The notes under the pieces were generated by a model that was given only the letters and a program-made list of their open reading frames with translations, had not been told where the DNA came from and made no database searches. The position numbers and the translations under genes are program-made. DNA of 33,992 bases from Gammaproteobacteria bacterium UBA5338 (GTDB lineage Bacteria > Pseudomonadota > Gammaproteobacteria > Pseudomonadales > UBA5862): NCBI GenBank assembly GCA_002408105.1, contig DHQM01000172.1, positions 1-33,992 on the forward strand. Direction: 5' to 3'. Numbering within the stretch: the first letter of the stretch is position 1; every line of letters begins with the position of its first letter. Below are positions 17,189 to 28,143 of the stretch, in pieces.

Positions 17189-18883
17189 CTAGGGCTCGAC
17201 CGGGGCATCCGCGCGGCTGACGGACAGCTCAGGGCTGACGGGCGCCGCGGTGGTGTCGTCCACCTTGATCGAACGCGCGGTAGAGTCCAATTGCGTCAGG
17301 TCACGCCCTGCTTTGATCAAGAGCTCCGCCAACTGCCTTCCGCGGCTGACTTGCTCCAGCACGTCGTAAAGCACCGCGATGGGAAGCTCACCCTCGGACC
17401 CAGACTGCAAGACCTGCCTCTTGGCGGATTGGTAGGCCTGTTCGACCTGTTGCATTGCGCGCTCAAGGCCCGCATCGTCCTGGACCGCCCGCGCACTTAA
17501 AATCGCACCGATGCTGTCAGTCAAGGCCTGCCTGTAGGCCTGCAATTGCGTGCGCAACGTGCCCGGCGCCTCGGTCAAAGCACCTGCATGGTGCTTGAAC
17601 TGTTGGGCCACCTCGGCAGCGGCAGCATACCGGTGCGCCGCCCTCAGGACTTCAGGAAGCTGCACCGCCATCTCGCGGGTGACGTAGGTGCGCTGCATCT
17701 GCGCCACGAACTCTCCAACGGCCCGCACCAGCTGTCGCACCGCCTCACACTCAGTGTCCACTGCACCCACTTTTGACGATTCCCAGCGCAGGACATCCGG
17801 CACAACCTTCGTGAGCATGCCCCCAATGCGGTCGAGTTCAAGCACGAGTGCATCCCGCGCCAGCGCGGGTGTGGCCGTCAGTGTGCGATCCAGAAACTGC
17901 GGCGTACCGGCACGTTCTTCCTGGGTTGCGAATTTGCGCCCAAGAAATGCTGCAAGGCGTGCAGTGAATGGATACAGCAACACCACCCCGAGCAGGTTGA
18001 ACAGGGTGTGGAAGAGCGCGAGCACAACAGCTGGCTGCCCTGCGACTTTTAGGTGATGACCGACCCACTGCACCACCCAAAGCATGACGGGGAGCACCGC
18101 GAGTGCTACCAATCCGGTGATGACGTTGAATAGAATGTGGGCACTGGCCACCCGCTTCGCGTTGGCCGTCGCACCAATGACCGCGATCCCCGCCGTGGAC
18201 GTGGTGCCAATGTTGGCGCCCACCACCATGGAAGCGGCTGTGGAAAGCGGAATCACGCCGCCGGTCGCCGCCGTCAAGACCACCGCAATGGCCGCGCTGG
18301 AGGATTGCATCAAGGTGGTCATGGCGAAACCCAGCCCGACCCCCATCAACACACCCAGCCAGCCGGACCCTGCCAAAATTGAAAGGTCCACCCGCGTCGC
18401 CACATCCGCAAAGGCGGACTGCAGCACGTCGATGCCTATGAAGAACAGACCAAATCCAGCCAGCGCTTCGCCCAAATAACCGCGCCGCTCCCGCGGCCCA
18501 CTCAGGCGCAGCAACATACCGACCCCAACCATCGGCAAGGCAAATGCTTCAACCTTGATCTTGAATCCCACCGCAGCGACCAGCCAGCCGGTCATGGTGG
18601 TGCCAATGTTCGCCCCGTACACCACGCCCATGGCCTGAGTCAAAGTCAGCAGCCCTGCATTGACAAAGCCGATGGTGGCGACGGTGACCGCACTGGAGGA
18701 CTGCACCAGTGCCGTGAACAGCAACCCGGCGCCGATCCCCCGCGGAATCGTCTGCGTCCAGCTTGCGAGCAGGCGGCGCAAGGCCTGCCCCGCTGCCAGA
18801 GTGAGCCCCTCTGTGATCATTCGAACCGCCAACAGGAACAGCCCGAGGCCGCCGATCACCAGTCCCAATTGCTGCCACATCAC
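17189..18883 (-). CDS. Na/Pi cotransporter family protein with PhoU-like C-terminal domain
   Basis: The 564-residue protein is of the NptA/YjbB type. The N-terminal 320 residues hold about eight or nine membrane segments with two copies of the transport repeat, each with QSSSA (VQSSSAVTVATIGFVNAG near 61-78, and LMQSSSAAIAVVLTAATGG near 190-208), plus GANIGTT twice (after each QSSSA). Residues about 340-540 are helical and charged, like PhoU regulators. Family members export or co-transport phosphate with sodium. The start has AGGAG 11 bases upstream, rather far. The gene is convergent with deaD and divergent from the cytochrome b561 gene. Confidence 0.88.
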   Translation of the reverse strand: MMWQQLGLVIGGLGLFLLAVRMITEGLTLAAGQALRRLLASWTQTIPRGIGAGLLFTALVQSSSAVTVATIGFVNAGLLTLTQAMGVVYGANIGTTMTGWLVAAVGFKIKVEAFALPMVGVGMLLRLSGPRERRGYLGEALAGFGLFFIGIDVLQSAFADVATRVDLSILAGSGWLGVLMGVGLGFAMTTLMQSSSAAIAVVLTAATGGVIPLSTAASMVVGANIGTTSTAGIAVIGATANAKRVASAHILFNVITGLVALAVLPVMLWVVQWVGHHLKVAGQPAVVLALFHTLFNLLGVVLLYPFTARLAAFLGRKFATQEERAGTPQFLDRTLTATPALARDALVLELDRIGGMLTKVVPDVLRWESSKVGAVDTECEAVRQLVRAVGEFVAQMQRTYVTREMAVQLPEVLRAAHRYAAAAEVAQQFKHHAGALTEAPGTLRTQLQAYRQALTDSIGAILSARAVQDDAGLERAMQQVEQAYQSAKRQVLQSGSEGELPIAVLYDVLEQVSRGRQLAELLIKAGRDLTQLDSTARSIKVDDTTAAPVSPELSVSRADAPVEP

Positions 18884-19108
18884 GCGTCTGTCTCCTTTTG
18901 TGGTCGGTACTCACCCGCGCTCTTGCCGTCAGGTTCGGGGGTTTGGGTCGAAAACATCTGATACCGATGCCAATTCCAGAGCCTCCCCAAGCGGATCCGA
19001 TCAACACATGACGTCAGTCAATGGTTACCGAGGGCAGATGCACGATCATATACAGTCTACCTTCACTGCGCCGGCCGGCGCGTCCCCTGAAACCTTGAGG
19101 AGCAGACT

Positions 19109-19765
19109 TTGAACCAAGAGCCAACCGTTCCAGTATGGGATCTGTTTGTGCGTGTGTTTCATTGGCTTCTCGTCGTCGCCTTTTGCATCTCGTACATCAC
19201 CGAGGGCGACCCTAAATGGCTGCACCTTGCTTCTGGCTACAGCATCCTCGCCCTTGTACTGGCCCGCATTCTGTGGGGATTTTTTGGCAGCCCACACGCC
19301 AGGTTCAGTGATTTCGTGCCCACTTGGCGGTCGCTGATTGCCTACTTGCGCGCGCTCCGCCGTGGCGAGGCCGAACTGTACGTGGGTCACAACCCGGCCG
19401 GAGGCGCCATGGTGGTCGCTTTGCTGCTCTCACTCTTGGTAACAACTGGGGCCGGCCTCGTGTTGCTGGCGGCCGAAGAGGGCGAAGGGCCACTGTCCGG
19501 ATGGCTGATCGCAGCACCCTCAACGGGTGCACTCGAGGAACTGGAGTACGATTCATACGACGAGGAATCAGAACCGGAACACCATGAATCCGCCCTGGCC
19601 GAAGCGGCCGAAGAAGTCCACGAACTGTTCGCGAACCTGACACTGATGTTGGTCGCGGTGCACATCCTGGGGGTCGTGTTCGAGAGCTGGCGCGAGAGAC
19701 AAAACCTGGCGCGGGCGATGGTGACCGGGCGCAAACGGATCCCGCCCAAGGCTCCCCTTCGCTGA
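19109..19765 (+). CDS. Cytochrome b561 domain membrane protein
   Basis: The 218-residue protein has four transmembrane helices in the pattern of Ni-hydrogenase-type b cytochromes. It begins VWDLFVRVFHWLLVVAF (residues 9-25), the usual N-terminal motif. Candidate heme ligands are H18, H39, H94 and H185. Between helices 3 and 4 lies an acidic segment (about 122-172) with many Glu/Asp and an E-H-H-E. The start is TTG at 19109, with GAGGAG at 19097-19102. Relatives pass electrons from quinol or membrane dehydrogenases to a partner such as a diheme cytochrome c; none is adjacent here, so the partner is unknown. Confidence 0.87.
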   Translation: MNQEPTVPVWDLFVRVFHWLLVVAFCISYITEGDPKWLHLASGYSILALVLARILWGFFGSPHARFSDFVPTWRSLIAYLRALRRGEAELYVGHNPAGGAMVVALLLSLLVTTGAGLVLLAAEEGEGPLSGWLIAAPSTGALEELEYDSYDEESEPEHHESALAEAAEEVHELFANLTLMLVAVHILGVVFESWRERQNLARAMVTGRKRIPPKAPLR

Positions 19766-20053
19766 CCGCCGCCAATTGCCCGCGAACACTCTCTGAAGTA
19801 AGGAGGCGCTAAGGCAACCCAACCAGGGATGGCCATCGGGATTTCACCCATCCAATCCGGTCGGTTCGCACTGCCTGGTGCGACCAGCACGGTCCCGACA
19901 GTCTATGCACGATGCCGCCCGCCCAAGGCGCCCATCGGCTTGTTGTGGACTTGTCCCGACTCGCGATTTGCAGCCTGTTCAGCAACTTCAGGGCAATGGG
20001 CACCCAGAACAGCGCCCTGTTGAGGTGAAACCGCATCGAGCACAGGTGAAAAC

Positions 20054-20078
20054 GCGTGCAGGGACTGCCCCTGCACGC
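20054..20078 (-). terminator. Perfect 10-bp hairpin directly after the 12-codon ORF
   Basis: GCGTGCAGGG and CCCTGCACGC pair without mismatch around a 5-base loop. On the minus strand the hairpin begins 2 bases past the stop of the 12-codon ORF and is followed by GTTTTCA, a short T-run. It is probably an intrinsic terminator or the 3' structure of a small RNA. Confidence 0.55.
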
Positions 20079-20080
20079 AG

Positions 20081-20119
20081 TCATACCTTGAAACTGCGGA
20101 GAAAAACCTTTCTTGTCAT
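20081..20119 (-). CDS. Possible 12-residue small ORF (MTRKVFLRSFKV)
   Basis: ATG at 20119 is preceded by AAGGAG (20126-20131) with the ideal 6-base spacing, and the frame ends at TGA after 12 codons. The peptide is strongly basic (two Arg and two Lys) with Phe, Leu and Val residues; no known leader peptide or RiPP precursor matches it by eye. Upstream, TGGCAC-N5-ACGCA (20155-20170) has the GG/GC spacing of a sigma-54 promoter, although the -12 half is imperfect; it would give a leader of about 25 bases. The transcript would be about 100 bases and could instead be a small RNA with a fortuitous ORF. Confidence 0.35.
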   Translation of the reverse strand: MTRKVFLRSFKV

Positions 20120-20512
20120 TGTGCGCTCCTTCAACCAACCCGGTTGATCTGGTGTGCGTCTGAGGTGCCAAGCGCAACCTCGCGGCCAAATTACCACAAT
20201 TTCTTTATGGGCATACCAGTGCACCTGAATTCGGTGGAACAGCCCTCTCACACACCGAGCTATCCGCCTGCAAACCCTCGGCCGCACGCATGCAGCCACC
20301 ACCGATTCAGATAGAACGGCGCACCAGACAATGAACTGAGAGGCCGGGCACGCGATGATCCGTCGCATGGCCCAACACAAACCCTGACCGCATCATTGCG
20401 TTGGTTTGTCGCAGTCCAGCAACAAAACCGTTGCGGGAGGTTCAAACTTTCGTTCTAGACTCGCTGCCAGTCGACCTTCCGTTTCGACCCACCCTACACA
20501 GGAGATCAAAAA

Positions 20513-21841
20513 ATGCCCCGACACACAGGCGCTGCCACTGTCATCTCCGGACTGGTGCTTGCTTGCTCGATCACACCCGGCCACGCGATCGAAGGTGTTC
20601 ACTACGAACTCAAGGGCTTTGCCTCCCTGCCGGCAGGCACCTTCGAGGGCGAACCCTGGTCTTCCGGAAACTTTGTTGGTGGCAGTTCACAGTTTCCGTC
20701 ACCCTTTCCGAGCCAACCCGTTCAAGGTCTCTCAGGCGTACTCGCCAAGGGCAACGGTGACTACCTGTTTCTTTCTGACAACGGCTACGGAGCCAAGGCC
20801 AACAGTGCGGACTATGCGCTCGGTATCTATGACCTGACCCCTGATTTCAAGACAGCGCACGGCGGAACTGGAACCGTGGCAATCAACGGTGTGGTCCGGC
20901 TGAGTGACCCCAACCAACTGTTCGGACACCTGGTCGTGGCGGACATGGCCAACTACCCTGGCAGCTCGATCCCGGTAGCAGAGGCGATCCGAACCAACCG
21001 CTACCTCACCGGTTGGGACATGGACGTGGAATCGATTCGCAAGGACGCAGCCGGCAACATCTGGATCGGTGATGAGTTCGGCCCTTTCCTTGCCAAGTTC
21101 AGTCCTCAGGGGGAACTGCTCGCGGCACCGGTCGCTCCGGCAGGCCGAGTGGGCCCAGACAGCCCCACCGGTGCACCTGCAACCATCCCGGGTAGTGGCG
21201 GTTTCGAAGGCAACTCTTCAACGCTGGACGGCAGCAAGTTCTTCGCCATGCTCGAAAAACCGACACTCGCTGACCAAGCCGCTGGAAATCGCGTGTTGGA
21301 GGTCCACGAATTCGATCCCCAAAGCGGCGCGTACAGCGGCACCATCCTTCACTACGGACTCAGTGAATCAGCCAGCGCGATCGGAGACTTTGCCCCGGTT
21401 ACCGACCAGACTCACCTGGTCATCGAACGGGACGGTGGACACGGCGAAAGCGCAGTGTTCAAGCAAATTTATCTGACTGACATCACTCAAACGGACACCG
21501 AAGGTCACCTTCTGAAAGAAATGCTGGTGGACCTGATGAACATTCCAGACCCACACGACCTGAATGGCGATGGAGAGACAACCTTTACCTTCCCTTTCGT
21601 CACCATCGAGGACGTCGTCGTGGTCGACGACTACACCATCCTGGTGGCCAACGACAACAACTTTCCCGCAGCAAACGGTCGAACCGCTGGGCTCGCTGAC
21701 AACAATGAGCTCATCCTGATCGGATTTGATCAGCCTCTGTCCAGCCTGCAGCCAGCACCTGTACCAGTGCCCGCGGCAGGCTGGTTGCTGGGATCCGCGC
21801 TCGCTGGGTTTGTACGGGTCGCGATGCGCAAACGCCGCTAG
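20513..21841 (+). CDS. Exported phytase-like esterase-fold protein with VPxPA sorting tail
   Basis: The 442-residue protein resembles the 'esterase-like activity of phytase' family (PF13449), a beta-propeller-like fold with motifs LSGVLAKGNGDYLFLSDNGYG (about 73-93, in part) and DVESIRKDAAGNIWIGDEFG (about 173-192). A signal peptide occupies residues 1-25 (ending TPGHA). The C-terminus has VPVPA (417-421), a hydrophobic helix (422-437) and RKRR, the PEP-CTERM/VPxPA type of exosortase signal. It is therefore probably secreted and processed at the cell surface. The ATG has AGGAG 8 bases upstream. Substrate is unknown; a phosphoester is suggested by the family name only. Confidence 0.83.
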   Translation: MPRHTGAATVISGLVLACSITPGHAIEGVHYELKGFASLPAGTFEGEPWSSGNFVGGSSQFPSPFPSQPVQGLSGVLAKGNGDYLFLSDNGYGAKANSADYALGIYDLTPDFKTAHGGTGTVAINGVVRLSDPNQLFGHLVVADMANYPGSSIPVAEAIRTNRYLTGWDMDVESIRKDAAGNIWIGDEFGPFLAKFSPQGELLAAPVAPAGRVGPDSPTGAPATIPGSGGFEGNSSTLDGSKFFAMLEKPTLADQAAGNRVLEVHEFDPQSGAYSGTILHYGLSESASAIGDFAPVTDQTHLVIERDGGHGESAVFKQIYLTDITQTDTEGHLLKEMLVDLMNIPDPHDLNGDGETTFTFPFVTIEDVVVVDDYTILVANDNNFPAANGRTAGLADNNELILIGFDQPLSSLQPAPVPVPAAGWLLGSALAGFVRVAMRKRR

Positions 21842-21974
21842 CAGCCGGTGGTCGCGCATCGGGTGCGGCTGGATGTCGTCACTGGGAAACGGCTGGTGCC
21901 ATGACGTGAAGAGTCCATGGCCTGACCCACATCAGTAGAACCGGCCCCTCGCCGCGCGCTGGATGGATTCCGGT

Positions 21975-22001
21975 TGCCCGGGGAATTGAGTCCCCCGGGC
22001 A
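21975..22001. terminator. GC-rich hairpin between convergent genes
   Basis: TGCCCGGGG and CCCCGGGCA form a perfect 9-bp stem with a 9-base loop, in the gap between the phytase-like gene and katG, which run towards each other. Neither side has a T-run, so it may stop transcription inefficiently, or protect mRNA 3' ends of both genes. Confidence 0.45.
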
Positions 22002-22030
22002 GCCGGCCGCTCTGAACCCACCTATACGCC

Positions 22031-24313
<2,283 letters not shown>

Positions 24314-24333
24314 CTACTAAGGTAGCGAGGCGC

Positions 24334-24354
24334 AATCAATTCATCCAATTGATT
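24334..24354. repeat. Perfect inverted repeat upstream of katG
   Basis: AATCAATT-CATCC-AATTGATT is an 8-bp perfect inverted repeat with a 5-base spacer in the AT-rich segment 24330-24395, about 110 bases before the katG start. It looks like an operator for a dimeric regulator. It does not match the four-part ATAG pattern of OxyR or the Fur box. A third GATTGAT copy lies at about 24381. Confidence 0.45.
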
Positions 24355-24460
24355 ATTTGTATTTTATTGTTAGATATTTTTGATTGATATGGAGCTGGCG
24401 TGGGCCGGAAGCGGTGGCGAGCACCACCCGAGACCGGGTGCCTGGACGTATTCCGGCGGC

Positions 24461-26389
24461 TTACAGCGGCTTTGGGCAATCCACCGTCTGTGTCCGGGAG
24501 GGCTGCGCAAATTCCCGTCGGTCGATGTCCAGGCGCTTGAGTCTGGAAGCCAAGGTGGTCGGTTTAAGACCGAGGAGTGCTGCAGCACCGTCGGCGCCGA
24601 ATACCTTGCCGCCGGTGCGGTGCAGAGCGTACCGAATGCTGTCCACCTCCACCCGCTTGAGCTGCTCGGCCGAGAGGAGCTGACTGCTGGCAGTGACCGC
24701 AACCGGAGTTGGCCCGCACGCTGGGTTTGACGTTGAGGATTTCGGCAACTCAATGACCAATCGGTCGCCCCGCGACAGGATGATGGCCCGTTCAATGATG
24801 TTCTCGAGTTCACGGACGTTGCCGGGCCAGTCGTAGTCCACCAGCTGTTGCATGTCGGACTGGCTCAAATGCAGGCCGGGGCGGTTCTGGGCGCCAGCCG
24901 CCTTGTTCACGAAGTGCATGGCCAGCAACGGGATATCCTCACGCCGCTGGCGCAGAGGCAACGACTCGATGGGAAACACGTTCAGGCGGAAGTAGAGGTC
25001 CTCACGGAATTCGCGCCGCTCCACCGCCTCAACGAGGTTGCGGTTGGTCGCAGCGATGATGCGCACATCGACGGCGCGCGTGCGCGATTCGCCGACTTTC
25101 TCGAACTGACCCTCCTGCAGCACACGCAGCAGCTTGCCCTGCAGCTCCAGTGGGATCTCCCCCACCTCATCCAGAAACAAGGTGCCGCCGTCCGCCAACT
25201 CGAATCGACCAACCCGGTCTGCGGTTGCACCGGTGAAGGCGCCGCTGGTGTGGCCGAAAAATTCACTTTCGAACAAGTCTCGCGGAATTGCAGCACAGTT
25301 CACTCGAATCAGGGGCCGATCTCTGCGCGCGCTGTTCTGGTGGATCGCGCGGGCAATCAACTCCTTCCCAGTGCCGGATTCACCGCTGATCAGCACGTTG
25401 GCATCGGTGGGTGCGACCACCTCAACCTGATGCGCGATGCGGCCTGTGGCGGCGCTCTGACCGACGATCTCACCACAGTGGTGGTCCGTGCTCAGCTCTT
25501 CCAACAGGTAGGCATTCTCCATTTCGAGCCGCTTCTTCAGTCGCTCGACTTCATGCAACGCTTCTTCCAACCGTGCCTGCGCCTCACGGCGCTCGCTGAC
25601 ATCCCGGAAGACGACGACCGCCCCAATCAGTCGGTCGTGGTCCTTGACCGGGGTGGAGGTGTATTCGACATGGATCGCGGCGCCATCGCGGCGGAAAAAC
25701 ACCTCGTCATGCACCTTGTGCACAAGGCCATCGTGGAAAGCCGCGTAGATCGGGCAGGACTCCGCCGGATAGGGATCTCCGTTGGAATGGCTGTGGTGGA
25801 TCAGGCTGTGTATGTTGCGCCCCACCAACTCTTCTGCGGACCAGCCCAGCATGGCCTCCGCAGCGGGATTGACGAAGGTCGTGAGCCCATCCACGTTGAC
25901 ACCGTAAATGCCCTCCCCCACGGCTTTGAGCAGCAACTGGTTCTCGCGCTCAATGTCCTGAAAGATGCCTTCGATGCGCCGCCATTCAAGAATGCCGCGG
26001 CGCACGTAGTCATCGGCATCGGAAGCTTCCCGCAACCGGTCGAGTTGCACCCGGTCGTGCAGGATCAGCAGCAACCGGCTGTCGTCCGGTTCGTCCAGCC
26101 GAGCCGCGCTGATCTCCACGGACAACCGTTCGCCCCCCTGGCGCTGGCACCCGAGGCGGTTGGTCCACGCCCGACCGGATGCCAGCACCGACTGGGTGAA
26201 GGCAACCAGCTCGGGCAGCTCATCGCCGAACAGTGCAGATACAGCGGTCGCACCAAGTGCACCCGCATCCCGTTGCAGCAAGGCATGCGCGGCGGGGTTC
26301 GCATACAGCACCCGGTTCGCTCGCGGGTCGATGATGAGGGCAGCTTCGTGAAGCCGGTCGAGTGACACCGAGTCGTTGGGGCGAGTCAT
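24461..26389 (-). CDS. cynF: Sigma-54-dependent activator of the cyanate operon (PAS-AAA+-Fis)
   Basis: The protein of about 642 residues has two N-terminal PAS-like regions (about 10-115 and 150-270), a coiled coil (about 275-310), an AAA+ domain with GESGTGKE (about 335) and the sigma-54 contact loop GAFTGA (about 383), and a Fis-type helix-turn-helix near the C-terminus ([20 protein letters not shown]). No receiver domain is present, so the signal is sensed directly or by the PAS domains. It is divergent from cynABDS, which has a -24/-12 promoter. In P. pseudoalcaligenes CynF is such a regulator, hence the name. Starts at 26428 or 26482 are possible but run into the likely regulatory repeats; ATG 26389 is preferred without a strong ribosome binding site. 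Confidence 0.85.
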   Translation of the reverse strand: MTRPNDSVSLDRLHEAALIIDPRANRVLYANPAAHALLQRDAGALGATAVSALFGDELPELVAFTQSVLASGRAWTNRLGCQRQGGERLSVEISAARLDEPDDSRLLLILHDRVQLDRLREASDADDYVRRGILEWRRIEGIFQDIERENQLLLKAVGEGIYGVNVDGLTTFVNPAAEAMLGWSAEELVGRNIHSLIHHSHSNGDPYPAESCPIYAAFHDGLVHKVHDEVFFRRDGAAIHVEYTSTPVKDHDRLIGAVVVFRDVSERREAQARLEEALHEVERLKKRLEMENAYLLEELSTDHHCGEIVGQSAATGRIAHQVEVVAPTDANVLISGESGTGKELIARAIHQNSARRDRPLIRVNCAAIPRDLFESEFFGHTSGAFTGATADRVGRFELADGGTLFLDEVGEIPLELQGKLLRVLQEGQFEKVGESRTRAVDVRIIAATNRNLVEAVERREFREDLYFRLNVFPIESLPLRQRREDIPLLAMHFVNKAAGAQNRPGLHLSQSDMQQLVDYDWPGNVRELENIIERAIILSRGDRLVIELPKSSTSNPACGPTPVAVTASSQLLSAEQLKRVEVDSIRYALHRTGGKVFGADGAAALLGLKPTTLASRLKRLDIDRREFAQPSRTQTVDCPKPL

Positions 26390-26420
26390 GCGGGCTTGCT
26401 TGCAGCAATCACACCAACTG

Positions 26421-26473
26421 CTACGCATTTTCGGAGTGGGTGCAACGAAACTGCGTAGTCCACGAGATCTCGT
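26421..26473. promoter_or_regulatory. Probable upstream activator sites for the cyn operon
   Basis: CTACGCA (26421-26427) and TGCGTAG (26452-26458) form a 7-bp inverted repeat 24 bases apart, and ACGAGATCTCGT (26462-26473) is a 12-bp perfect palindrome. They lie about 70-120 bp upstream of the -24/-12 promoter, the usual place for enhancer-binding protein sites. Which one the activator binds cannot be told from the sequence. Confidence 0.45.
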
Positions 26474-26542
26474 AGCCAACACTGCGGCCCGCCGCGCGCA
26501 CTGAGTATTTGAAAAACAACGGGTTAGATCGATTTACGCAGG

Positions 26543-26558
26543 CTGGCACAGCCATTGC
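26543..26558 (+). promoter_or_regulatory. Sigma-54 (-24/-12) promoter of cynABDS
   Basis: CTGGCACAGCCATTGC matches the consensus YTGGCACRNNNNTTGC at every fixed position, with correct GG-to-GC spacing. Transcription should begin near 26570, about 117 bases before cynA. The divergent gene encodes a GAFTGA-type activator, which is what such a promoter needs. Confidence 0.88.
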
Positions 26559-26686
26559 CTTACCACACCACAACCGTCGCTCCGCTGCGCCCCCCATTCA
26601 CACCGCGAGCCAGGGATGCACCACCAGCGCGCATCGGGACACAACACCGAGTCGGCCAACCACCAAGCAACCCACGAGGACTGCGC

Positions 26687-28141
26687 ATGAGCACCAAAAG
26701 CCTGGGCGACCCCTTCGACAGCGCCAGCGATCTGAGCCACGGCGCTGGATGCACCTGCAGCGGCTGCGCGACGCTCGATGCGCCCCAGCACGGACATCCT
26801 CACCGGCATGAAAGCGCCAGTGGCGAAGGCACATCGCCCGGGCTGGCAGCCCAAGGCGAACTCAAAGCCACCGATCTGATCACCACCGAACAGGTCATCG
26901 ACCGGGCCGTAGAGAGTGCGGTGGTGCGTGCGGTGTTCGGCCACAACGAGCTATCCCGGCGCATTTTCATGCGCCTGCTGGGGGGCACGACAGCTGCCGG
27001 CGTGCTGGCCAGCATCTTTCCACTGGAGGCTGCGAAGGCCGCCATCAAGGAAAGCAGTGGGCCACTGGAGAAACAGAAACTGATGGTCGGCTTCGTGCCG
27101 ATCACCTGTGCCACGCCCATCATCATGGCACACCCGATGGGCTTCTACGCCAAATACGGGCTTGATGTGGATGTGATCAAGACCGCGGGCTGGGCGGTGT
27201 CTCGCGACAAGTCACTCAACAAGGAATACGACGCCGCCCACATGCTCACGCCCATGCCCATTGCCATGACCATGGGCGCCGGCTCGACCGCCATGCCCTT
27301 CATCATGCCGGCGGTCGAGAACATCAACGGTCAGGCCATCGTGCTGCACAACAAGCACAAGGAAAGACGCGACCCGAAGGATTGGAAAGGCTTCAAATTC
27401 GGGGTGCCCTTCGAGTACTCCATGCACAACTTTCTGCTGCGCTACTACGTCGCCGAGCATGGAATCGACCCGGATCGGGACATCCAGATCCGCGTCGTCC
27501 CACCACCGGAAATGGTCGCCAACCTGCGCGCAGAGAACCTTGATGGCTACCTGTCGCCAGACCCCTTCAACCAACGCGCCGTGTGGGAAAAGATCGGCTT
27601 CATTCACCTGCTGACCAAGGAAATCTGGCAGGGGCATCCCTGCTGTGCCTTTGCGACCAGTGCCCAGTTTGCCCAAGAGAACCCGAACACCTATGGCGCA
27701 CTGTTCAAGGCCATTGTCGACGCCACCCATTTTTCTGCCAAGCAAGAAAACCGCAAGGAGATCGCCAGCGCCATCGCGCCCAAGAATTACCTCAACCAGC
27801 CAGTGCCGGTTCTTGAACAGGTGCTGACCGGCCGCTTTGCGGATGGGCTCGGCAATGTGCGCGACGAGCCGGATCGAATCGACTTCGACCCCTTCCCCTG
27901 GCACTCCATGGCGGTCTGGATCATGACGCAGATGAAACGCTGGGGATACATCAAAGGCGACGTGAACTACCAGGCCATTGCCGAGCAGGTCTACCTGGCC
28001 GCGGACTGCGGATCGGTGATGAAAGAGCTTGGCTACACACCACCGGACAGGACTTACGAGAACTACACCATCATGGGCAAGGAGTTCGACTACACCAAGC
28101 CGGACGAGTACGCCAAAAGCTTCGCCATCACCCGGGCCTGA
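26687..28141 (+). CDS. cynA: Cyanate ABC transporter substrate-binding protein (NrtA/CmpA family)
   Basis: The 484-residue binding protein is of the nitrate/bicarbonate/cyanate group. LMVGFVPITCATPIIMAHPM (about 128-147) starts the mature domain. Export is probably by Tat: SRRIFMRLLGGTTAAGVLAS at residues 90-109. Before this lies an unusual 89-residue leader with GCTCSGC (Cys 22, 24, 27) and HGHPHRH (His 35, 37, 39, 41), which looks able to bind a metal. Comparable leaders occur in proteobacterial relatives as I recall them. The ATG at 26687 has ACGAGGA 6 bases upstream; a longer frame to 26555 begins before the predicted transcription start. It is the first gene of the operon; cyanate is inferred as cargo from cynS. 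Confidence 0.9.
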   Translation: MSTKSLGDPFDSASDLSHGAGCTCSGCATLDAPQHGHPHRHESASGEGTSPGLAAQGELKATDLITTEQVIDRAVESAVVRAVFGHNELSRRIFMRLLGGTTAAGVLASIFPLEAAKAAIKESSGPLEKQKLMVGFVPITCATPIIMAHPMGFYAKYGLDVDVIKTAGWAVSRDKSLNKEYDAAHMLTPMPIAMTMGAGSTAMPFIMPAVENINGQAIVLHNKHKERRDPKDWKGFKFGVPFEYSMHNFLLRYYVAEHGIDPDRDIQIRVVPPPEMVANLRAENLDGYLSPDPFNQRAVWEKIGFIHLLTKEIWQGHPCCAFATSAQFAQENPNTYGALFKAIVDATHFSAKQENRKEIASAIAPKNYLNQPVPVLEQVLTGRFADGLGNVRDEPDRIDFDPFPWHSMAVWIMTQMKRWGYIKGDVNYQAIAEQVYLAADCGSVMKELGYTPPDRTYENYTIMGKEFDYTKPDEYAKSFAITRA

Positions 28142-28143
28142 AC

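Larger units (their letters stand above)
19766..20512. other. 747-base intergenic region with one small ORF-hairpin unit
   Basis: No convincing protein gene longer than 15 codons is seen on either strand. The minus strand carries a 12-codon ORF (20081-20119) and a strong hairpin (20054-20078), described separately. The part from 20180 to 20500 is upstream of the phytase-like gene and probably contains its promoter, but no good hexamer pair is visible: TTGCGG at 20431 and TCTAGA at 20454 are 17 bases apart but match poorly. No tRNA or known RNA family is recognised. Confidence 0.6.

Noticed and set aside
19809..20036. A minus-strand frame downstream of the small-ORF hairpin, starting MRFHLNRALFW
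   Set aside because: The start looks membrane-like but there is no ribosome binding site, it lies past a strong hairpin, and the rest of the sequence looks random.
24848..26365. A 505-codon open frame on the plus strand opposite cynF
   Set aside because: The minus-strand frame encodes a complete PAS-AAA+-Fis regulator; the plus frame is its mirror without any domain.
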